From: Poronia punctata
Taxonomy: Eukaryota > Ascomycota > Sordariomycetes > Xylariales > Xylariaceae
Assembly: GCA_022579005.1 (NCBI GenBank)
Contig: MU401693.1
Span: 1 to 52,259 of the forward strand
Direction of reading: 5' to 3'
DNA length: 52,259 nucleotides
Under the pieces are notes generated by a model. It ran no database searches. It was not told the DNA's origin and worked only from the letters and a program-made list of their open reading frames with translations. Shown one piece after another: positions 1-13,223 of this stretch (within the stretch, counting starts at the first letter, position 1; every line of letters begins with the position of its first letter). A program made the position numbers and the translations under genes.

Positions 1-346
1 ATTATAATATATTAATATATATAATTATTAGTTATATTAAAAAGTAATTAATAAAACGCTTTAAATAGTTTATATACTAATAAATTTAATAATAGCTAAT
101 AGTTTTATAAAGTTTTTAGCATAAAATAAGTAAGCAAGCCTTTTAAAGTAAATTAATTTAGTTAACGTTAAAGCTATTTAAAATAAAATTAACTAGCTTA
201 TTATTATAAAAGTGCAAAAAAACTAAAAAAAAATTAAAACAATTAAATATTTACAACTATTATTATTAAAGCTATAATATTATAAATTAAAAGTATTATT
301 TATAGCTTTAAAATAAACTAATATATTAGCTTATTTTAAAAAATTA
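1..346 (+). mobile_element. LTR family A, 3' end of internal region (partial)
   Basis: This stretch aligns with 3290-3635, and in reverse orientation with about 20865-21230, directly upstream of the A LTR in each case. It is therefore the 3' part of the internal region of an A copy that begins before the window. It is RIP-degraded with no readable protein. Confidence 0.6.
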
Positions 347-567
347 TGTTAAAACTAATAAGTTATAAGATAATAAAAATTAATATAATACTTATATAGT
401 AAAAGTTATATAGCTGTAGTAAAAACTACTATAAAAAAAAGTCATTTTATAAAAGGTCCTTTTTTACTTATTTAGTATAGGAAAGTTTTATAGTAAAAAA
501 AAGATTTCCTTTTTTACGCGTATATTAATTAATATATACAATTTAGCTAATCTGCTTAGTTTTAATA
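347..567 (+). repeat. LTR of family A, copy A1
   Basis: A 221-bp copy starting TGTTAAAAC (TGTTAGAAC in better preserved copies) and ending in a degenerate TTCTAACA (here TTTTAATA). It matches A2 (3636-3839 plus 13379-13394), A3 (20643-20864, inverted) and A4 (51012-51230), with a deletion of about 12 bp near its 3' end. All copies measure 219-222 bp. The TG...CA ends with short inverted termini are typical of retrotransposon LTRs. Because internal sequence lies on both sides, this LTR is probably shared by two tandem A copies. Confidence 0.75.
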
Positions 568-3500
568 CCTTTTCTACTAAAGTACTAAAAAAATAGCTAA
601 ACTGCTTATTTTAACGCATTGCTATAAACTAGCACTTATATAATAAAGGTATTAAAAATAAAGTATTAATATTACTTATAACTAAAAAATATTTAAAATA
701 TTTATTTAATTATTATTTACTAAACTTTAAAGCAAGTATAATATTAAAATACTTAAAATATTTATATTAAAAGTTAAAGTAGTTTATAGTAAACAAGTTA
801 ATATAATTAAGTTAAATAAGCAACTATTGCAGTTTTTTAAATTTAAATATCTTATTAATAAAAAATTTATTATATTTAAAATTTTAGCTTTAAATACTTA
901 AGCTTAAAACAGCGCTACTAAGCAGTCTAGCTAAGTAGTTAAAAAACGCACCTAGTATATAAAAGCTAGCATAAAGCTTTTTAAAAGCTTAAAAATTAAA
1001 ATTAATAAAGCTGCTATATACTTAGTAAACTAAATATTTAAATATATATTTAACTAAAAAACTTTATATAAACGTTTTTATATTTATTTTAGCGCTTAAA
1101 ATAGCTACGTTAAAACCAAAAAGTTATACTTAAATTATTTACAAGTTTATAAGTATAAAGTTCACGCTTTTATTATAAACATAAAAAAAAACCCTTTTTA
1201 AAACTAAGCTTTAAAGCTTAAATAAGTTAACTAATATATATAAGATTTAAAATCTTTTAACTAATTATATAATTTATACTAAAAATATAAAATTTAATAA
1301 AAACTAAATATTTAATAAAAAGCTTGAAAAACTAAAAAATAAGCCTTAAATACTTAATTGCAAATCTTTTACTAATTTTTTAAATAAACTTTTAATTTTA
1401 AAAACTAAGCTTTTTAGCTTTAACCTTTATAAGAATAAAAAAATATAAAAGTTTTAAGCACAATCTAAATACTACTAGTAGCGTAAATAATAAGTAAGCT
1501 ATTAAAAATATAGTAAACTTTAAGTTTAATAAAACTAATTACTTTTATATTAACTTAATATTTTAACTTTATTTATTACCTTTATACTTACTTTTAAATG
1601 CTATAATGCTTATAATAATTAAAAACGCTAATTTTAATAAGCGTTATAATAATTTTCTGCTTTACTTTTATAAAAGCTAAACAAAACTATTTATTAATAA
1701 GCGTTATAATAATCTTTTAATTTCCTTTGCTAAGCTTTATACTGAACTATTAAAATTAAGCTAATAAGCTTATATTAAAGTAAACAAACAAACAAAGTAC
1801 TAAAAAGCTACGTTTAATACTAAACACTTATATACTTTTAAACCTAAGTACAATATGCTAGTAAGCAAACCTAATAAAGCTAAAGCGCTTTTAAAAAAAG
1901 TAAAAATTATAAAAAAGAATACAAAATAATATCTTAATATACTAAAGCAAGCTTTTACTTTTTTATGCTTTTATAAAAAGCTTTTAAGCTATTTTTTAAA
2001 AAGTAAGTTTATAAAAGCTAATAAAATTTATTTAAAAAGTTATAATTAAATAAGCTTTTTAAAAAAAGTTATTATTTTTATAGCTAAAATTTAATAAATC
2101 TTAAATTATATATAAATATATGTTTATAAGTTTAATAAAAAAAGCTTTTATTTAAAAAACAAAACTTAGTTAGTTATATATAATAATTAATAGCTTATAT
2201 ATAAAAGTAAAACAATATACGCTTTTATACTTATAAGCAAATCTTTTAAAACTTTTGTAGCTATTATAGCTAAGTTTAACTTAAAATAAATAATATAATA
2301 TAATTAACGCCTTTGTTAATATAACGCTTTATAAATATAAAAAGTCTAGCTTTATTTTAAAGATTTTTAAAACACTTTATAACTTAAAGAAATTACTACT
2401 TTTTAAGTGAAAAAAGCTTATATTTATATTTAAAAAGTTTAAATTTAAGCTAGTGCTTTACAGGCTTTATTGCTATATAAAAAATAAAATTTTTATTTTT
2501 ATTAACAACTTTATAGTTGCTTATTAAAAATATTAAAAAGCTATAGCTTTTTAAAGTATTAAATAATTAAAAAATAGTATTAACTAATAAAAGGCTATAA
2601 TTTAAAATAGTTTTTAAAAGTAAAACTTATTTATAACTATTAATAAAGCTTAATTTAGCTATTTTAGTTTGCTTATATTAAAAAAATATATAAGTTAAAT
2701 AACGTTTTTAATAAAATGCTTTTTATACTAATAAAACTTCTTAAGTTGCTTTTTTATAATAAAATAGCTACTTTAAAGAAAATCTTTTATTATTAATAAA
2801 AAATCAGATTTATTATTTATATATTAATTATTATTAAGCTAAATATAGCCTTTGCTGTTTTATAACTTTTATAATTTAATAATAACTTTTATTAGCTTAC
2901 TAAGCTATTACTACCTAAATATTAAACTATTTTTATATAAATTAATACTTTACTTTATAATATAATAATAAGAATAAGGTTACTATCGCTAATAATTTAT
3001 TTTTTATAAATAATACTATTAATTAAAAAAGCTTATAAGCTTATATTATAACTTTTTCTAAAAACATTATTAGCTAGCAAGCTAATAAATAAAATATAAT
3101 TATTATTTATACTACTAAAGCAAAGCTTTTTATACTAGTTTAAGCTATAAAAAAGCTATATTTATTAGATAGCGTAATTATAAGTTTAGTATTAATTTAA
3201 AAACTAAGTATATTATTATTTAATATAATAACTAGTAAATAATTAATTTAGTTAAAAGAATATTATTATATTAAAAATAAAATTATAGCATATTAATATA
3301 TATAACTACTATTTATAGTAAAAAGTAATTAATAAACCGCTTTAAATAGTTTATATACTTATAAATTTAATAATAATAAATAGTTTTATAAACTTATTAG
3401 TATATAATAAGTAGTAAAGCTTTTTATAGCAAGTTAACTTAGTTAATATAAAAGCAATATAGCTTGAAAAAAAGCTTTAACTAGTTACTATAAAAGTATA

Positions 3501-3635
3501 AAAAAACTAAAAAAGAATAAATAAAAAAAGGAAAAATATTATATTTAAAATTATAAATCTTTATTTATTATAATTTAAAGGCTTTATTTTTAGCTATAAA
3601 ATAATTTAATAAGTTAGTTTATTTTTAAAAAAATA
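568..3635 (+). mobile_element. LTR family A, internal region, RIP-degraded
   Basis: Lies between LTR copies A1 and A2. The segment from about 1380 to 2720 matches 40020-41273, so it is a second sampled copy of the same interior. The plus strand is A-rich, suggesting the coding strand was plus. Every frame is broken by many stops, and I could not identify gag, integrase or reverse transcriptase, so the superfamily (copia or gypsy) is unknown. A short unit around AATAAGCGTTATAATAAT occurs twice (about 1635 and 1695) and is duplicated in the other copy too. Confidence 0.6.
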
Positions 3636-3839
3636 GATTAAAACTAAGAAGTTATAAAAAAACTATAATTAATATAATACTTATATAGTAAAAAAATATA
3701 GCTAAAGTAAAAACTACTATAAAAAATGTCCTTTTATAAAGGGTTCCCCCTTATACATTTAATATAAAAAGACTTTATAATAAAAAGAAAATCTTTTTTT
3801 ATACGCGTTATACAATATAATCATACGTTATAAGCTATA
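3636..3839 (+). repeat. LTR of family A, copy A2, 5' part (split by insertion)
   Basis: The first 204 bp of an A LTR, ending at a TA dinucleotide (3838-3839) where another element begins. The remaining 16 bp follow the duplicated TA at 13379-13394. The two parts sum to 220 bp, the same as intact copies. Confidence 0.8.
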
Positions 3840-3989
3840 CTAGGAGGCCTACCCTTTATAGTTCCCTTTACTATATAAATAGGGCAATATTAAAATTAAT
3901 TACTTTAATAATTACTATTTAGTTAACTATAAGCATACTTAATTTATATAGAAAAACTACTAAAACGCAAGCAAAATTATTACTTTTAA
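3840..3989. repeat. Left terminal inverted repeat of the TA-flanked element
   Basis: The reverse complement of 13224-13376 over about 150 bp, with substitutions mainly C-to-T or G-to-A. This arm is more RIP-degraded than the right arm, which lies beside the gene island. Confidence 0.85.
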
Positions 3990-4009
3990 CAAGCTACTAT
4001 AATAGTATT

Positions 4010-5262
4010 ATAATTAATAGTAATATATAAAGTTGTTAGTAGGTTAAAGAAATAGCTTTTATAGTGTTTTTAGCGTTTTTAGCCCTATTTTAGTGTAATT
4101 AGGTTATTTATAGCGTTTTAGGCCTAAGGGGCTTTTATATTATTATATAGCCTTTATAAAGTTAAAGCCTTTAAAAGAAAAGGGCTTAAAAGTAGTTTTA
4201 CTTTGCTATTCTTTTTATTATTATTAAAGTTATTGTTAAGGTTTATTTTAAAGAAATTGTTTAATTTTATAGCGTTGTTGCTAGGCTTTAAAGGGCTTTA
4301 TAGTTTATTTAGCTTAATAAGCATATACTTATTATTACTTGCACTATTGCAAGTAGCCTTTTTAAGGTTAAGGCCTTTTTAATTATATAAAAAACACTTG
4401 CTAATATAGTAAATTTATTTAAGAAAAGGTATAGGTTATATATTTATTATAAATAAAAAAAGCTGTTTATTTGTTTTATTAGCTTAAAAAAGGTGCCTTT
4501 TGCTATAAAGAATATATATCTTTTTTACGTTTTTTAATTAGTTATAAAAGTAATAATAGCTTTTTTTATTATGCTGCTATTTTCTAGTTTTTTTTTCTTA
4601 TTTTTCTAGTAGCTTTAAATGCTTTTATTTGCTTAGCTATAGCTTTTTGTTTTTTTAGCGTCTTTTGCAGCTACTTAATCTTTTAGCTTGCTAGCGCTAA
4701 CGTTATTAAAACGCTATTTTTAAGGCTTATAAAACCGCTTTTAAGTCTTATTTGCTATAGTATTCTTTTAGATAATAGTTAACTTAATATGTTAGTTATT
4801 TGTTTATTTTAGTATAATAGCTTAGTTAGGCGTTTTATATACTAATTAAAAAGCTTTTTATAAAAGTAATAAAAAAAGCAAGTTTAGTAAGTTTATATGC
4901 TTTTTATATAAGGAAGCTATATTGCTTTTTGCTTATATAAATATATTTTTAAATAGTAGCGATAATAGCACTTTTAAAGTGCTTTAGTTAGCTAACTTCT
5001 ATTTTAAAATGTTAATAATAAACAAAGGCTTATAAAGCTAAAATCTTGCTATTTTAAAGCTTTTTATTAGGTTTTTAGTAGTAAAGCTAAAATAGTATAT
5101 ATTACTAAAAGCTATAATAAAATTAATATAAGTATAAGTAAGTTTACTTTTATAAAAGTAGTTTTTAAAAGTATATTAATATTTAGCTTTTATAGCTTTA
5201 AATATGTTAAAATTTAAAACCTAAAAAAATAGGTTAAATAAAAAAGTAAAAATAAATATAAT
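4010..5262 (-). pseudogene. Transposase remnant, C-terminal part (degraded)
   Basis: This is non-repeat interior of the TA-flanked element left of the nested LTR element. The minus strand around 4590-4720 can be read as a Lys/Arg/Gln/Ala-rich stretch with one in-frame stop. It includes LKKQKAIAKQIKAFKATRK, which resembles the basic, helical C-terminus common in fungal pogo-like transposases. No catalytic DDE motif could be read. The recognition is weak and rests mainly on position. Confidence 0.35.
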
Positions 5263-5267
5263 ATTAT

Positions 5268-5513
5268 TGTTATAATTAGGTTATAAAGAAAGCAAGGCTT
5301 TTAAAGGTAACTTGATTTATTGCTAGAAATCTTAAAGTAAAGAGAAAAAAAAAAAAACGCTTTTAAGCTCTTATTAAAGGTGTAAACCTATATATACACT
5401 AACTAGTAAGGCTGCAGCTGTTTATAAGTATAAGCTTTTATATTTATTGTTTAAAAAAGGTAATAGCTATAAGCTACTTAATTAGCTATATTGCTATTAA
5501 CTAATTTATAACT
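5268..5513. repeat. LTR of element B, left copy
   Basis: A 246-bp direct repeat of 11809-12054. The shared core includes CTTTTAAGCTCTTATTAAA and CTAACTAGTAA followed by a GCTGCAGCT palindrome. Confidence 0.85.
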
Positions 5514-8500
5514 ACTTTTTTAAAAAGAAAAAAATAACTTATTTTAAAGCATAGTTTAAGTTTAAACTAATATTTTTTAAGTTTTTTTTAATTGATTACT
5601 TTTTAGCTAAAAAGGATTGCTTTAAATATTTACTATTATTATAATAGTTTAAGCTTTTATACTATTATACTATAGTGCTAGTTTTTTTATAACTAATTAT
5701 AGTAGTTTAACTATATAAAGTAGCTTTTTTATACTTTTTTTTTTTACATTTTTTATATTTTTAATATAAGTTACGTAGCTTAATTATTATTAATATATAG
5801 TTTATTAAACTTATTATAAGCTACTACTTTAAGCTATTTAGCTAAGCATAATAGCAAGCTAGCTATATTTAAATATTATTTATAAAACTTTTTTAGTAAT
5901 TTTATATTATTTTTAAAGTTTTTTATAAAATATTATTTATTATTTATATTTTATTTTTTTAAATTTACTTTATATTAAAGTTTTTTATAATATAGCTTTA
6001 ATATATATATTTTATTTATTATAAACTTTTTTTTGCTTAATAGTATAATTATTTTATTTTTAAAGTTTTTAAATTTTTAGCTTAGTAGTAAGTTATTTAA
6101 GTATTTTTATAATTAGTTAGTATAAGATTTATTAGTTACTTACTAAGTAAACAGTACTTTAAGCATATAAGTATTTTTATTATAAAATAAAATATAAAAT
6201 TTTTATTAGGTTATTAAATAATTAAGCTTATTAAATAGTTAGTTAGTTTGCTATACTTATTGTTTTTTTAATATAAAAATAAAATTTTTTATATTAAAGT
6301 TAAGTTTTTTATAACTTTAGTTTGCTTGTTTAGTTATTTATTTTTATATACGTTATAAGTTTTTTTTAGCTATATTAATATAATTTATAATAGTTTAAAT
6401 TTAGCTTTATACTTTAGTATATAATTTTTATTTTTTTATAAAAGGTTTTTTATTTTATTACTTACTATTTTGCTTTTTTAATTAAATTATAGTAATATTA
6501 AAAAACTTATTTTTATTTTATATAGCAATAATCTTATTAACTTATATAGTATTATAGCTTATATATAGTTTATAGTAAGTATTTTTTTAAACTAATTATT
6601 TTAGTAGTAATTAATATATAAGCGTAATTTTTAGTTTAAGTACTTATTTATTATTTTAGCTTGCTTTATTGTTTTATAGTGCTTTAATAAAGCTAAAGTT
6701 TATATAATACTAAAGATTTTAGCAATTTTATTTATAAAAGCAAAAATAAATTAAAGTTTATAATTTAAAATAATTATAATTAGTAATTTAAATACTTTAA
6801 ATAGTTTTTTATAATATAGTTAAGCTGCTTGCTATACTATAATCTTTATTATATAAAAAATAGTTTATAACTTTTTTTTTAGTTTATTTATTATAATTAT
6901 TATATTATTAAATTTATATTTATTTTTTAGCATTTATTTAAAGTTTATTATAATATATTTTTAAATATAGTTTAAAATTAGTAATAGTATTAGTTTGCTT
7001 AGTATTTTATTTTTAAAAACTTTAGCTAAACAATATTATAAATAATTTGCTATATATTTATTATAATTGTTTTTTAATTAAAGCTACTAATATTTTTTTA
7101 TAACTAAGCAGCATGTTTTATTTTTGCTTAAGTATGCTATTAATATTTTTTTGTATGCTTTTTTTATTAATTTTATTTATAAAAAAAAAGTATTTAATAC
7201 TACTAGTTTTTTTTTATATGTAATTAAGCTTATTTTTAGTTTTTATAAATTATTTATATTTACTTTATTATTTAAATTTTTAATTTTAGCTTTTATTTTT
7301 ATTTATAAATTTATATTTTTAAGTTTTTTTAATTTTTTTATAAGATTTTATTTATAAGTTAAAAACTTTTTAAAGCTTTTACTTTTTTTTAAAGTTTAAA
7401 AAATAAAATTTTAATTATATTTTTTATTTATATTAATATAAATTTAGTTATAACTAATTAAAAAAAGATAGTGTGTTTATATAGGTTTTTTTTTACTTTT
7501 TAAAAAATTATATTTTTTTATTTTTTAAATAGCACGTTTATAACTATATTTTTTTTTTAGGTAATATATAATTATAAAGTTATATTTTGCTAAAAAAGTA
7601 AACTATTTTGCTTATTATAAGTTAAAGTATTATTTTATATTAAAATATTTTAATACTTTATAGTTAATAATAATTAAAAATAGTTTATTATATTAGTAGC
7701 TAATAAGTTTAGCTTTTTATTTCTTTATAGCTAAAATTACTGCTAATATTTTTTTATTATAAATTTTATAATTAAGTTTAGCTTTGCTTATAGTTTTTTA
7801 AAAAAAAAGCTAATAAATACTATTTTTTATTAAGGTATAATTATATTAAAACCTTAGCTATTACTTTATTTAATACGTTAGTTTTTACTTTTATAAGCAA
7901 GTTACAGTTATAATATTATAGTAAAAAAGCTACTATTAAAGTTTTTTTTAGTTTTTAAAAAGCTTTTTTATATTTTTTGCTTTAAATAAAAAAGGTATTA
8001 TTATAAGTTAATATTATAAGTAGCTTAGCTTTATAGCTATAGTTATATATAAACTTTTTATAAAAGTTATAAATTTTTTAAAAAAATTATACTTTTTTTA
8101 TAGTTATAAGCATAGCTTAATTTTTAACTACTTTTATTTTATTTAAGTTAACGCTTATACTTTTAATACTAATTATATATTTTAAAAATTTAGTTTTTAT
8201 AATATAAAATTTTAATTTTTTAAAATTAGCTTATAAACTAGCTTTTTATAATTATAGCAAAACTTTTTTTATATATTTTTAGTATTTTTTTAAAGTTATA
8301 AAATATATTAATATATTATTTATATAAGCGCAACAAAAATTATTAAAATAATTAAATAAAGTATTATTAATATATTTTTAAAACGTAAATAGTTTGTTTA
8401 TAAGCTTAAATAATAATACTTTATATTAGTATATACTATATTAAGTTTAAAAAGTTATAAGGTTTTTTATTTTTAATATTATTTAAATGTAGTAAAATGT

Positions 8501-11500
8501 TTATTATATATTAATTTTAGTAAATACTTTTATTTTAAATATATATAATAAAGTTTTTTTAATTAGCAATAAAAAGTATTAATTTTTTTTATTAAGTTAT
8601 TTAGCTTTTAATAGTTAATATAAAAACGTAATTTTTTATATAGCTTTAATATAAATAAAACTAAAAATGCTTATAAAGCATTGCTTAGTTTAATAAAGCT
8701 TTTTTATAACTAGTTTACTAAGTATTTTTTAACTACTTTTAACTTATTTAGCAATATTTTATATAATAAGCTATATTTAAAATCTTTTAGTAATTCTTTT
8801 TTAAAAAATTTAATTTAATAATTTATTTTAAGCTAATATAGCAATAAAGTATTTAAATTAACTTTGCTAAAAGTATATAGTAAGTTATAATATTTAAAAA
8901 AAATTACCTTTAAAGCTTGCTTTTTTAGCTTTTTACTTTTTTTATTAAAAAAGCTTTTAATTTGCTTTTTATTTATAATTATATTAATTTTCTTTATACT
9001 AGTTATTTTAACTTTATTTTTAAATTAATTTACTTAAATTATATACTAAAATAAAAAAGCTATAAGTAAGTAAAGTTTAACTATTAGTTTTTTTTTATAT
9101 TAAAATATACTGTTTTTTTATATTTAATATAGTTTTTATACGTTAAATAATTATTTATTAAAACTACTTTATATTTTTTATATTTTTTTAAGTAAGTTGT
9201 TTTTTGCTATTAAAGCTTTTTTTATTTTTTAAAAATTAACTTTTATTAAGTTAAAATAAGTATAGTAATAAAAATTTTTTTTTATAAAGGCTAATATTAT
9301 ATTATTAGTTAAAAGTTTAAAGCTTATTTTTTTTAAATATTTACGTTTAAGTGCTTTTATTTAGTAAGCATTTAAATTTTGCTAGTAAAGTTTTTAAAAA
9401 TAGTAGCTAGTAGTTTTTATAGTTTAGTAATACTTTATACTTAGCAAATTATAGCTTACTTAATATTATATTATATTATATATATAAAACTATTAAAAAA
9501 ACCTTTTTAAACGTTTATTAGTTTACTTAAAATATAGTTATAAGTATTTTATATATTTTTTAGCAACTTTTATTATTAAATTTTATTACTATATAATAGT
9601 TAAAGTTTATAATAATAACTAAGTTAAGGTTAGCTTTAATTTTTATTGCTAAAAACGTATTTATAGCTATATATATATTAGCTTTTATATTACTTAAAAC
9701 ATTATTAGTTTATAAAAAAAATTTATTATTTAATAATATATAGTTAAATATAAAAAAAATCTTTTTTTATATATTTATTTATTATATTTAATTTTTTATT
9801 TATACTAATACTAAGCAACATTTTTTAAGTAAAAGTTAACTTGTTTTAAAGTTATTTTTTTAAAGTTTAGTTTTTTTTTTTTAGCAAAAAAAGTATTGTT
9901 ATAAAAACTATAAGCTAGCAAGATAGCTTAAATATATGCTTGCTAGTTAAAGTTGTTTCTTTTTATAAATACTTATAAAAAGTATATTTTTAACTTTTAT
10001 AATTAAAGCAATAACTTTTAATAATTAAAGTTTTTATTTTTTTAGTAAAAAGCTTAAGCTATTGTTTTAAAAAAACTTGCTAGTTAAGTTAGCTACTATT
10101 ATATAGTTTAATATTATTAGTATAGCTTTTTATAACTATATTTGTTTTTTTAGTATTAAGCTATGCTAGTTTAATTATATTAAAGCAAAAGTTATTAGCA
10201 AGCTTTTATGCTATTTTACGTTTATTTTCTTATTAAAAAGTATAAACTATTTATATATAATATTAAATAAATATATTAAAATTAATAATATTATTAAAGT
10301 ATTAAAATATAGTTTTATATTATAAGCAAGCTATAAGCTTATAATAAAACTTTTTTTTTATTTAGTATAAAAAATTTATTATTTGCTTGCTAAACGTATA
10401 AAGTTGTTTTTAAAAGTTTAATAATTAGCAAGACTTTTTATTTTTTATTTTTAATATTTAGTTTTAATGTTTTGCTTTTAGTTAACGTTTTTATATTTGC
10501 TTTTTAAGTAGTTTAAAAGCTTAATAAGCATATTTATTATATTTAAGTAATTATTTTATAAATATAATTAAAAGTTTTTAGCTATAAAGCTTTTTAAGTA
10601 TGCTTTAATATTAGCTAGTTTAGCTTAGTTATTAATAAACTAATTTTTATTAGCTTTAAAATAATTATATATATAGCGTAGCTATACTTTAAATATAACT
10701 TTACTTTTTTTATTATTATTATAAAACGTAAACACTTTAATTTTTGCAAATTTATAAAGTTGCATAAAAAAAGTAAATAAAAAAACGTTATTTTAAAACA
10801 TTAATTTATTATAAGCTAATAAGTTTACTACTTATTAATTAGCATTAATTATTTAATTTTTTAAGCAGTTAATTTTACTATAAGCTTTTGCTAACTTTAA
10901 AATTATATATTTTATAATTTTGTTTTAATTTATAGTTAGTAAAAGTATAGCTTTATTTTAACTATATATTTAATTTTTTTTTAGTTTTATAAACGCTATA
11001 TTTTAGCTTTTAGCTTAGTAGTTTTTTTTAAACTAAAGTAAGCTAAATAGTATACTTATTAAACTAGGTTTATTATAGTTTATTAGCTAATAATAAGTAG
11101 GCAATATATAGTATTTTTTTATACTTAGTATACTATTAGTATTAAAGCTTAAATTTTTAATTTTTAAAAAACTACTTTAAAGTAAAATTTTATTAAGTTA
11201 TTAAAAGCTTTAATATTTATAATATTATTAAAGTTAAAAATAGCTTTTTTTTTATTTTTTATAAGCATTATAAATAAAAAGCTAAGTTTATTAGTTTTTT
11301 TAATATATAGCTTAATAAAAGCTTTTACTAGCTTATAAGCGTTTTAATAAAAACTTTTAGTTATTTATATATAGTATATTTTTTTTAAAGTATTTTTAGC
11401 TTTATATTAGTTAAATACTTAAGCTTATTTTATTAAAGTTTTTAAAGTGTTTTTATTATTAAATCTTTTAATAATATAACTTAAAGTCTTACTTTTTATT

Positions 11501-11808
11501 TTTAAAAATAAGTAAAAAAATATAGTAAATTGTTTACAAGCTTTTGTTTAAAAAATTTTATTTGTTTTAAAAATAGTTTTTATAAAGTTACTATTTTAAT
11601 ATAGTATTTTAGCTAAAGCTTGTTATTTTATAGCTATACGCATTTTTATACGTTTTTTGTTTTTTTAAGCTATAACTAGTTAGTAGCTAAAATATTAGTT
11701 TTTAGCAGCGCTACTAATATAGTACTACTAAGTTAAGTTAATTTTAATTAAGTTAAATTATTAAGTTAAAATATTATATTTTTTAACTAGTATTAATAAC
11801 TTTAAAAT

Positions 11809-11866
11809 TGTTATAATTAGATTATAAAAAAGCAAAGCTTTTAAAAATAACTTAATTTATTACTAA

Positions 11867-11899
<33 letters not shown>

Positions 11900-12054
11900 G
11901 CTTTTAAGCTCTTATTAAAAGTGCAGACTTATATATGCACTAACTAGTAAAGCTGCAGCTATTTATAAGTGCAGGCCTTTATATCTACTGTTTAAAGGAA
12001 GTAATAGCTATAAGCTACCTAATTAGCTATATTGCTATTAACTAATTTATAACT
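11809..12054. repeat. LTR of element B, right copy
   Basis: A 246-bp direct repeat of 5268-5513. It contains a 26-base A run (11874-11899) where the left copy has a shorter, interrupted A run. Followed by ATTAT, matching the sequence before the left LTR. Confidence 0.85.
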
Positions 12055-12059
12055 ATTAT

Positions 12060-13150
12060 AAGCAATATTTACTTATTTTAACGCTAATATAGCTAAAAAA
12101 AGTTATTTAAAGTTAATATTTATTAAACTTTACGTTTTTTTAAATACTTTTATATGCTACTTTTAATAGCAAGGTTGCTTTTATTTTCTATAAAAGTTAT
12201 ATTGTACTTATTAATATTAAACTACTTTTAAAAGGTAAATTGCTAACTTAATTTAAAATTTATAGCTTTATAGTTAAAAGTAAAAGATTATTTTTAAAAA
12301 TGCTTATTAAAGTGCTTTAGCTAGTTAACTTATATTTTTTAAGTAGTAAAGCTATTTTTAAAGCATATAAATTACGTTTTTAAATTTATTTTTAACTTAG
12401 CTTATACTACTAAAAAATACTTTAAAAATTATATATAATAAAATAGCCTTGCTTATTGCTAAACTATACTTAATATAAGTAGCACTTTTTTTATTACTAT
12501 AATTATTTATTTTAAGCGTTTTAAAGTATTTAAGTATAGCAATAGTAATAACTTTAATATTACTGCTAATATAGCTAATTTATATGCTTATTTTATTTAT
12601 ATTTTAGTTATGATTTATATAAATATAATATTTTTTAACTATTTTAGTATATAAGTTATAAAACGCTTTAATTAACTTAATTTTTTATTATAAAGTAAAA
12701 CGTTTAATATTAATAGCTTTTATTTTTAGTAGCATAATTTAAAATATAAAGCAAAAATATAGCAAAAGGTTTAGCTAAAAATAAAGCTTATAAAAAATAA
12801 ACAGCGTGCTTAAAGTTTAGTTATAGCTATATTTATTATATTTTTTATAAGTAGCAAGCCTTTATAAGCAATAAAGTATATATATAAAGTTAACGCTTTA
12901 TTTTTAGCTTTAGTTAATATAGCAAGCTTACTATAAAGCTTTTTAAGCAAACTATTAATATTATTGCTTTTTACGCGTTTTAAAGCTTTAAAAATAGTGC
13001 TTTAAGCAATTTTAAAGTATTTTATAGCATTATAAGTTAAAAAAGCCTTTATATAAAAGTGCTTAAAATAGCTTATAATAAGTAGCTTATAATAAAAGCG
13101 TTTTTTTAGTTTAAAAATTACTTTATTGCCTTGTTTGCTTTTAAAAAGCT
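12060..13150 (-). pseudogene. Transposase remnant, N-terminal part with helix-turn-helix trace
   Basis: On the minus strand from about 13048 to 12890 one frame reads KAFLTYNAIKYFKIA, a stop, then STIFKALKRVKS and further Lys-rich sequence. Ascomycete Fot1/pogo transposases commonly begin with a Psq-type helix-turn-helix containing a Tyr-Asn-x-x-Lys-Tyr-x-Lys-Ile-Ala core and a later Arg-Val-Lys-Gly-like stretch, so this is a plausible degraded DNA-binding domain. The stop fits RIP of a CAA or CAG codon. The rest is unreadable, and the gene is interrupted by element B. Confidence 0.45.
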
Positions 13151-13223
13151 AATTATATTTACTAGCATTATTTTAATATAAAAAACAAAGTTAAAATCGC
13201 TTTAAGTAAATTATATTAATGCA

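Larger units (their letters stand above)
5268..12054 (-). mobile_element. LTR retrotransposon B nested in the TA-flanked element, RIP-degraded
   Basis: It is bounded by two direct repeats of exactly 246 bp (5268-5513 and 11809-12054). The 5-bp sequence ATTAT flanks both outer ends (5263-5267 and 12055-12059), as a target duplication would. Total length is 6787 bp, within the normal LTR-retrotransposon range. The interior is T-rich on the plus strand, suggesting minus-strand coding, but no protein domain is readable. The termini are TGTTATAA at the left and TTATAACT at the right, so the final base deviates from the usual CA. Confidence 0.75.

Noticed and set aside
7124..7357. 77-codon frame rich in Phe, Ile and Lys
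   Set aside because: AT-composition artefact inside element B.
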